Origin: an uncultured Oscillospiraceae bacterium
GTDB taxonomy: Bacteria > Bacillota > Clostridia > Oscillospirales > Ruminococcaceae
Direction of reading: 5' to 3'
Assembly (NCBI GenBank): GCA_910588145.1
Contig: CAJUPO010000001.1
Location: forward strand, 62,001 to 126,000
DNA: 64,000 nt
In this document: positions 58,627 to 64,000 of the stretch, piece by piece
Layout of the letters: every line of letters starts with the position of its first letter
How positions within the stretch are numbered: the first letter of the stretch is position 1
Made by a program: the position numbers and the translations under genes
Notes under the pieces: model-generated
Told to the model about the DNA's origin: nothing
Seen by the model: only the letters and a program-made list of their open reading frames with translations
Databases searched by the model: none

Positions 58627-60780
58627 TTATTTTACTGCATTTCGCTTAATCAGAACAGAATCAAATATATTGATTGATTCGTCATTGTTGTAATCGGCAT
58701 TTTTCAGAGCCTGCCCTTTAAGCGTTGCCTTGCCGATTAGGAATTTGTTGATTAATACAACGTCGGATGTATTTATTTTTCCGTCAAGATTAACATCGCC
58801 TTTAAGTTCGGATTCACCGGTGTCAGGAGCAGTTCCGTCCGGTTCTGTTCCGTAAATGAGTTTACCGTTTTCATAAACAGTGATTTTGTCAGTTTTAATG
58901 CCTTCTTCAGCGTCCAGAATATCCTGATTGGAATAATCGTTAGACGCATCCCAGCCTGAACCGTAGTTTGGATATACCAAAGCAAGCATTGTTTCGCACT
59001 GATGTCTTCCTTCTGAAATCGGAATTGCGGCTTCTCCGTTTGGATATGAAATTTCAATATAGTAAATATCGTCTTTATATTTGGTGATAGGAGAAACTTT
59101 GGCTGCAAACTCCGGACCGTACATAGTAGCCTGATCACGGTCAACTCTAACAACGATGTCTTCCGCTTTATATCCGGCAGCAGTTACTTCTGAAACGTCA
59201 AAATAGTAACGGTATGACATATTATCAACTACTCTTGCCGGCCATGCTGTATGATTTGTAAATTTTAAGCTGAGTGAAACTCCGCTTGAAGATGACTGCT
59301 TAAGCATTGCTTCAACAAAAAATTCGTCGTCACGTTCTTCAGGTGCGGGGAAGCTCTTGTCGGTTACACCGCCGTATTTGTCAACCATCTTACAGAGAAT
59401 ACCGGTAAATCCGGCGTTATAGTCATCGGCAACCTCATTGTTGATAAAGTTCTGTCTATCGTCTGTATACTCGCCGTTTTCTGTGGGACCGCCTACCAAA
59501 GCGCCGTACAGTATGTGTCTGTTATCAGTCGGATTATCAAGAGCATTGTTCCATGATGAATGTGCTGTACGGTGGTGTGCGTTTTTAGGAGGATTTTCAC
59601 CGTATCCCACTACAAAGCTTTGGTTCTGAGGATTTACGCCCAGAGCATAGTTTATCTGTTCCTCGTAAAATGTTTCATAAGCTGATGTATCACCTAATGG
59701 AAGTGTATCACACGCAACGGCTGCAACGAATGCGGCTGCTTCGGCGTATCTGAGGCAGCCCCAGGTATCGCTCCATCTTAAACCGCCTTCAAGCTTTCGA
59801 ACGGAATTAGTCCAGTAATCCAGATGTTTTTTTACTCTGCTTATATAGGTCTGATCTCCGGTATTCTGGGCGTATAGGAGCATACCTCCCTGCATAACAT
59901 CGTCCCAGCACTGACACCAGGAGTATTTCAGTTCATCTGAACCCAGTTCTTTTGCAAGATATGGGATATATCCTGTTGCTTTGTCAAGATATTCCTTTTT
60001 ACCGGTTGCTTTATAGAGCCAATTTGCAGCCCAGAAAAGCTCGTCGTAAAAATGGCTTGAACGGTAGAAGCCTTTGGCATCGCTTTCCATATATTCATCA
60101 TCGCTTTTTTCAGCGTCCGCAATGGCAAAAATATTTTCAGCGTGTTCAAGGTAATAATCTCTTTTATTATCGCTGTATTTGCCGTCAAGAGCACAATATC
60201 CTGCTGCAAGGGCAGCTGCCATTTCACCGAAAGCGGCGGAGCATTTTCTTCCGGCATAGTATGGACGGTCATAATTATCATTTTCAGACATACCGTATTC
60301 AATAAGTTCAACCGGCCCCCACCATGTATGGTCTTTCTGACCGTTTCCTACCTGAAAAACTACCTCGTCCCCAAGATCACACTCTGCAAGATAGTCAAGT
60401 ACAAATGTAAGATTGTTTACATAGTTTTCCATTTCACCGCATTTTTCAATACCGTCCGGATACTGATAAAGCCCCCAGGAAAGCATTGCGGCAGAATAAG
60501 CCATCGGCAGATTAAATTTTACATGATCTCCGGCGTCATACCAACCGCCCTTGATAAAGTCGTCCATGGTCGAATCTGAACGCCATTCTACTCTGTTCCA
60601 TTCAGGAAGAGGTCCTGCCTGCTGACATTCGTAGAAGTACAGCGATTTTTGAAGCGCTTCAGCATAATTTGGATTTTGTGCTGCTGCTGCAAAATTACTA
60701 TCCTGTTTGACAGGATTTCCGTTCAGCAGTGAAACAGTAAGCAGTACGGCTGAAACAGCGGTACAAATAATTTTTTTCAT
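58627..60780 (-). CDS. GH9 endoglucanase with CBM3c and dockerin
   Basis: 717 residues. Signal peptide to about residue 34. GH9 catalytic domain about 36-470 with the base Asp82/Asp85 in WYDAGDH, His403 in AHHRTAHSS, and catalytic acid Glu449 in NNEVADDYNAGF. A CBM3c module at about 482-642 (theme B architecture, linked to processive endoglucanase action). Linker PDGTAPDTGESE, then type I dockerin about 660-717 with DVNLDGKINTSD and DYNNDESINIFD. It is a cellulosomal cellulase. Start ATG 60780 with GAGG upstream. Confidence 0.96.
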   Translation of the reverse strand: MKKIICTAVSAVLLTVSLLNGNPVKQDSNFAAAAQNPNYAEALQKSLYFYECQQAGPLPEWNRVEWRSDSTMDDFIKGGWYDAGDHVKFNLPMAYSAAMLSWGLYQYPDGIEKCGEMENYVNNLTFVLDYLAECDLGDEVVFQVGNGQKDHTWWGPVELIEYGMSENDNYDRPYYAGRKCSAAFGEMAAALAAGYCALDGKYSDNKRDYYLEHAENIFAIADAEKSDDEYMESDAKGFYRSSHFYDELFWAANWLYKATGKKEYLDKATGYIPYLAKELGSDELKYSWCQCWDDVMQGGMLLYAQNTGDQTYISRVKKHLDYWTNSVRKLEGGLRWSDTWGCLRYAEAAAFVAAVACDTLPLGDTSAYETFYEEQINYALGVNPQNQSFVVGYGENPPKNAHHRTAHSSWNNALDNPTDNRHILYGALVGGPTENGEYTDDRQNFINNEVADDYNAGFTGILCKMVDKYGGVTDKSFPAPEERDDEFFVEAMLKQSSSSGVSLSLKFTNHTAWPARVVDNMSYRYYFDVSEVTAAGYKAEDIVVRVDRDQATMYGPEFAAKVSPITKYKDDIYYIEISYPNGEAAIPISEGRHQCETMLALVYPNYGSGWDASNDYSNQDILDAEEGIKTDKITVYENGKLIYGTEPDGTAPDTGESELKGDVNLDGKINTSDVVLINKFLIGKATLKGQALKNADYNNDESINIFDSVLIKRNAVK

Positions 60781-60821
60781 TGCAATATTTACCTCATTAT
60801 AATTTATTTTATTCTGATATA

Positions 60822-60850
60822 ATTATCACATTTTTTAATGATTTTGTCAA
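60822..60850 (-). promoter_or_regulatory. Sigma-A promoter of the GH9 gene
   Basis: On the minus strand TTGACA (60850-60845), 17-base spacer, GATAAT (60827-60822). Confidence 0.8.
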
Positions 60851-60890
60851 GAATTTTCTTGCTTTTATACAAATTTATTTACGATTCTGT

Positions 60891-60919
60891 TTGACTTTTT
60901 ACAACTCGGATGATATAAT
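60891..60919 (+). promoter_or_regulatory. Sigma-A promoter of the acetyltransferase gene
   Basis: TTGACT at 60891-60896, 17-base spacer, TATAAT at 60914-60919. Confidence 0.88.
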
Positions 60920-60959
60920 TTTTTTATAAATTCAAGCTTAGATTACGGAGGGATTGAAA

Positions 60960-61577
60960 ATGACTGAATCTGAAAAAATGCTGGCAGGAAAAATATATGA
61001 TCCGACTGATAAGGTATTGGCGGACAGGCGTACAAATGCACATAAACTGTCTAAGGATTATAATGATACCTACGAAGATGAAAATGAAAAACGCACTGAA
61101 ATCTTAAAGAAGCTTGTTCCTGATATGGGAAAAGGTACGTATATACAGGGACCGGTTCAGTTTGATTACGGCTTAAATACACGATTTGGGACAAATTGTT
61201 ATGCTAACTTTAATTTTACTGTCCTTGACTGCTGTACGGTAAATATAGGAGATAATGTCTTTTTTGGCCCGAATTGTACGCTTGCGGCTCCGGTGCATCC
61301 GCTTTTGCCTGAGGAGCGCAGTCTGAGATTAAAAGAAGACGGAACTGCATATGACTTGGAATATGCAAAACCTATTACAATAGAAGATGACTGCTGGCTT
61401 GCTTCGAATGTTACAGTCTGCGGAGGGGTTACCATAGGAAAAGGAACTGTAATAGGGGCAGGAAGTGTTGTTACAAAGGATATACCGTCCGGTGTGTTTG
61501 CGGCTGGAAATCCTTGCAGGGTCATTAGAAAAATTACGAAAGATGATTCAATTTACTTAAAAAAGGAATTATTCTGA
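60960..61577 (+). CDS. Maltose/galactoside O-acetyltransferase (Maa/LacA type)
   Basis: 205 residues from ATG 60960 (GGAGGG 8 bases upstream; a TTG at 60954 is less likely). N-terminal helices SEKMLAGKIYDPTD are followed by left-handed beta-helix hexapeptides: TRFGTNCYANFNFTVLD, IGDNVFFGPNCTLAAPVHPL with the catalytic His, IEDDCWLASNVTVCGGVTIGKGTVIGAGSVVTKDI in pieces. Acetylates sugars; exact acceptor unknown. Confidence 0.9.
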   Translation: MTESEKMLAGKIYDPTDKVLADRRTNAHKLSKDYNDTYEDENEKRTEILKKLVPDMGKGTYIQGPVQFDYGLNTRFGTNCYANFNFTVLDCCTVNIGDNVFFGPNCTLAAPVHPLLPEERSLRLKEDGTAYDLEYAKPITIEDDCWLASNVTVCGGVTIGKGTVIGAGSVVTKDIPSGVFAAGNPCRVIRKITKDDSIYLKKELF

Positions 61578-61579
61578 AA

Positions 61580-61612
61580 AAATAACCCGGGAAGCAGATT
61601 CCCGGGTTATAC
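61580..61612. terminator. Bidirectional intrinsic terminator
   Basis: ATAACCCGGGAA / TTCCCGGGTTAT with GCAGA loop, flanked by AAAAA on one side. Confidence 0.85.
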
Positions 61613-61615
61613 TAT

Positions 61616-62344
61616 TTAATATGAACTTTTAGCAGTATCAGAATTTGATTTATAAACATTTTCAATATCTGCCGGACGCTGACCGCCGTTTCCGTCACTA
61701 TCCGGAGAATTTGGCTCTCCGAACTGAACAGAATAAATATATATAGTATCATTATAATCAAACTGACAGTTCAGAGCTATATTTTTATATATTTCTCCGC
61801 TTTTATCAGTAAGGAATGTTATTGTTACAGAACCATAATTGCCGCTGTTGCTGAACAGCGCTTTTGTATCAATAGCATTAACGTCAAATTTAGCGGTGAT
61901 TTTATAGGGCGCTTCTTTATCTTCGCTTTCCTTTTTTTCTATTGTATATGAATCATTTTTCAGCAGCTCGGTATAAGCCTGGCTGTATTTTTCTGCTGTT
62001 GAATCATAGCTGAAGTCGCTCCATGCGGCACTTTTTTCAGATTTTACATAGAATGTTTCCGGTGAAGATTCAATATATTTTCCTTTTCTGAAAAATTTTA
62101 CAGAACCGTCTGTGCAGGATTCCATAAATGCGCTGTCAGCTCCTGATTTTGAGGCTTCCTGCAATGTATGAACCCCGGCTTCTGTTTCAGAAATCCGTAT
62201 ATAATAATTGTTTTCGAATTCGTTTAATACAGTTTGGCTGTTTTCTCTTAAATCCTTGTAAATGTCCTCTGCGCTTTTTTTATCGGAGCATGATGTGCAC
62301 AATACAATCATTGCTGATGTTATCAGCATTATTATTTTTTTCAA
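61616..62344 (-). CDS. Lipoprotein of unknown function
   Basis: About 242 residues. Lipoprotein signal MKKIIMLITSAMIVLCTSC with Cys at about 19. The frame opens at ATG 62365, but GGAGG inside that extension lies 10 bases before TTG 62344, which gives a standard signal peptide. The mature part is a mixed alpha/beta domain similar in shape to LppX/LolA-type or DUF-type lipoproteins; no family recognised. C-terminus is Asn/Ser/Asp rich. Confidence 0.68.
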   Translation of the reverse strand: MKKIIMLITSAMIVLCTSCSDKKSAEDIYKDLRENSQTVLNEFENNYYIRISETEAGVHTLQEASKSGADSAFMESCTDGSVKFFRKGKYIESSPETFYVKSEKSAAWSDFSYDSTAEKYSQAYTELLKNDSYTIEKKESEDKEAPYKITAKFDVNAIDTKALFSNSGNYGSVTITFLTDKSGEIYKNIALNCQFDYNDTIYIYSVQFGEPNSPDSDGNGGQRPADIENVYKSNSDTAKSSY

Positions 62345-62448
62345 CTTATATATACCTCCAAACATAAATTCAGCATTAAGCTGATACCTGTTTTTTAAAA
62401 AAACTCTTTGATTTTCTATAAAAAAATGTTATAATAAATACTGTGCTG

Positions 62449-63072
62449 TTACCGCCAAAAGTTTTCAGAAATTTTTTCTTCAGTGCGTTTTATCAGGGAC
62501 AAAAGCGATGAGGCGCTTGAAAATTCATTGGCAAGGTCTGAAGATGTTAAGGAAACAGGAGATTCTTCACCTGATTTTTTAATGGAGATCATTTTTCTGA
62601 AAATTGCACTGTCGCAGTAATTTTCAGCATATGTTTCCGGAATTCTGAAAAGCGACGGATCGTTTTCACTATTAGAATTATATATTATTCTGAATATTTT
62701 GTAAAGAGAAATCATTATGGAATCAGTTACGCTGACGAGCATATCAGCGCTTCCGTGTTTTTCGGAAACGGAAATAAGGGTCTCAGCTGAGTTTGAAATT
62801 AGTTTGATTTTCTGGGCACATTCTTCTGAGTGCATAAGCGTCTCGTCCGGATAAGTTTTATTGGGTGATGAGGCTCTGCCAAGAAGATAGTCGCAGGAAA
62901 CATTATAATAATCGGCTATTTTTGTAAGAAAATCCAGTCCGCACTCTCTTATGCCTTTTTCATAGTGAGATAGCAGAGCCTGAGAGATACCCAGATCGGC
63001 GGCGGCCTGTTTTTGGCTGATTTTTCTTTCCTTGCGCTGAAGCGTTATGTTTCTGGAGAATTCTGGATTCAT
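62449..63072 (-). CDS. XRE-family transcriptional regulator
   Basis: 207 residues. The N-terminal HTH covers about 8-62: LQRKERKISQKQAAADLGISQALLSHYEKGIRECGLDFLTKIADYYNVSCDYLLG in pieces. The C-terminal 135 residues are helical, of unknown ligand or partner. GGAGG-type site before ATG. Likely autoregulated; target unknown. Confidence 0.85.
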   Translation of the reverse strand: MNPEFSRNITLQRKERKISQKQAAADLGISQALLSHYEKGIRECGLDFLTKIADYYNVSCDYLLGRASSPNKTYPDETLMHSEECAQKIKLISNSAETLISVSEKHGSADMLVSVTDSIMISLYKIFRIIYNSNSENDPSLFRIPETYAENYCDSAIFRKMISIKKSGEESPVSLTSSDLANEFSSASSLLSLIKRTEEKISENFWR

Positions 63073-63306
63073 TTGTGCCTCCTTTATATTTAAAATCCTG
63101 TTTAAAAAACGTCATTTTTAATTATATAACAGTATGTATAAAAATAAAAGTGGCATTATTACAGAATATTTATGGGGGTTTTTTGCGGAAATTTGTAAAA
63201 TATATGTACACGGCGAATTTGTTCGGCTTTTTTAGTGCATAATAACTATAAGAAATTTTATACAAAAAGTATTCAATTAATTGCCGTTAGGCAGAATGGA
63301 GATTTT

Positions 63307-63933
63307 ATGAAGGGTTACAGAATCAGTCTTATACGTCACGGTCTTACCGAGGCAAATGATAAGGGAATATACATAGGATGCAGAAGCGATTATTCATTAT
63401 CGGTAAAGGGCATGAGTCAGCTTATTAACAAAATGGACGAATTTGATTATCCTAAGGTGCAGCGGGTATACAGCAGTCCTTTGAAAAGATGTACTGAAAC
63501 AGCAGGAATTATTTTTCCGTACAGGGAAATACAGATAGTAGAAAATATGACTGAGCTGGATTTCGGTGAATTTGACGGAAAGAATGTTCAGGAGCTTATT
63601 GACAGAGAAGATTATAAGGAATGGCTTCAGGGGAAGTCGCCGGATAAAAGAGCTCCCGGCGGTGAAAGCATGGAAGAACTTATAGTAAGACTTTATAAGG
63701 GAATGCATGAAATTATAATGGATATGATGAATGAGGAGCTTACACATTGTGCAGTTATTACCCATTCAGGTATAATAACCAATATTCTTTCGGCATTCGG
63801 TATACCGAAAATTGATCCTAAGGAGCTGACCTGCGATCCGGGAGAGGGATTTGAAATTATTGTTACTGCACAAATGTGGCAGCAGTCCCAGGCTTTTGAA
63901 ATTCTTGGAAAAATACCATATTATAAAGAATAA
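63307..63933 (+). CDS. Histidine phosphatase family protein
   Basis: 208 residues from ATG 63307 (TGGAG upstream; the frame reaches 63235 without a site). The phosphoacceptor His is in LIRHGLTEAND; SSPLKRCTETA gives the second Arg; MTELDFGEFDGK carries the Glu, and the late His is in ITHSGIITN. It belongs to the phosphoglycerate mutase/CobC-like branch. Alpha-ribazole phosphatase is one possibility, but no cobalamin genes are nearby. Confidence 0.88.
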   Translation: MKGYRISLIRHGLTEANDKGIYIGCRSDYSLSVKGMSQLINKMDEFDYPKVQRVYSSPLKRCTETAGIIFPYREIQIVENMTELDFGEFDGKNVQELIDREDYKEWLQGKSPDKRAPGGESMEELIVRLYKGMHEIIMDMMNEELTHCAVITHSGIITNILSAFGIPKIDPKELTCDPGEGFEIIVTAQMWQQSQAFEILGKIPYYKE

Positions 63934-63983
63934 TACATACGCTTAATTTAGCGGACTCTACAGCAGAACAGGAGACCTTTTAT

Positions 63984-64000
63984 ATGAGTATTAAGGAATG
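63984..64000 (+). CDS. Start of a further gene (3' end outside window)
   Basis: ATG 63984 follows CAGGAGACC with 8-base spacing and opens MSIKE before the window ends. It is 50 bases after the phosphatase stop with no terminator between, so it is probably in the same operon. Confidence 0.5.

Overview
The window looks like chromosomal DNA from a low-GC, Gram-positive, plant-fibre-degrading Clostridia of the Ruminococcus type (Oscillospirales). Four things point that way: two cellulase genes (a GH5 lipoprotein and a GH9-CBM3c-dockerin enzyme); a second dockerin protein with a long Thr-rich linker; a spoIIA sporulation operon; and GTP-type PEP carboxykinase next to housekeeping genes in a typical Firmicutes arrangement. 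I do not name a species. Strong sigma-A promoters (TTGACA-N17-TATAAT type), GGAGG ribosome binding sites and intrinsic terminators are easy to read. Many starts are GTG or TTG, and several long frames must be shortened to the codon that follows the Shine-Dalgarno.

Layout. 1-2640: end of an ABC-F ATPase, a DUF421/DUF4363 membrane pair, and a dihydrouridine synthase. 2784-7153: polA-rimI-Dabb-tsaD operon. 7231-9259: pckA with a perfect promoter and a nested palindrome in front of it. 9261-13602: riboflavin operon (ribD-ribE-ribBA-ribH-HAD phosphatase) behind an FMN riboswitch. 13631-17804: Nudix hydrolase, then nadB-nadC-AI-2E-type permease. 17872-19757: GH5 cellulase lipoprotein. 19855-22081: OmpR-type two-component system with 11-bp direct repeats at both ends. 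22119-25789: pfkA, a TPR protein and spoIIAA-spoIIAB-sigF. 25994-27848: a c-di-GMP-I riboswitch with its own promoter and terminator, controlling a secreted InlB-repeat/Thr-linker/dockerin protein. 27853-31893: ychF and a lipoprotein, then a sterol-carrier (SCP2) domain fused to a histone H1-like tail next to an Sfp-type transferase. 31912-36228: proS with a coupled small membrane protein, an ABC-2 exporter and a small XRE regulator.

36226-45634: ftsH, then the block rnjA-gdpP-rplI-dnaB-tilS behind a long structured leader. 45655-50177: a phosphohexomutase-like protein without catalytic motifs, an AGCS symporter, and a YdbS/YdbT-like PH-domain pair. 50216-53356: gdhA, RNase P RNA and gapA. 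53588-56764: a PAS/kinase-like protein without a phosphoacceptor, and pyrG with a small membrane protein. 56932-58615: ECF sigma and an anti-sigma with a PASTA-like tail. 58627-64000: GH9 dockerin cellulase, a maltose-type acetyltransferase, a lipoprotein, an XRE regulator, a histidine phosphatase and the first codons of one more gene.

The genes fit a carbohydrate fermenter. Cellulases feed glycolysis (pfkA, gapA), PEP carboxykinase links PEP and oxaloacetate, and NADP-type glutamate dehydrogenase assimilates ammonia. Nucleotide second messengers appear twice: c-di-GMP sensed by RNA at the dockerin adhesin-like gene, and c-di-AMP degraded by GdpP. The best candidates for undescribed biology are the SCP2-H1-tail/PPTase pair, the structured RNA upstream of rnjA, the c-di-GMP-controlled dockerin protein, the catalytically dead phosphohexomutase homologue, and the anti-sigma factor with a PASTA-like sensor. 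No tRNA, rRNA operon, insertion sequence, prophage or CRISPR array was seen.
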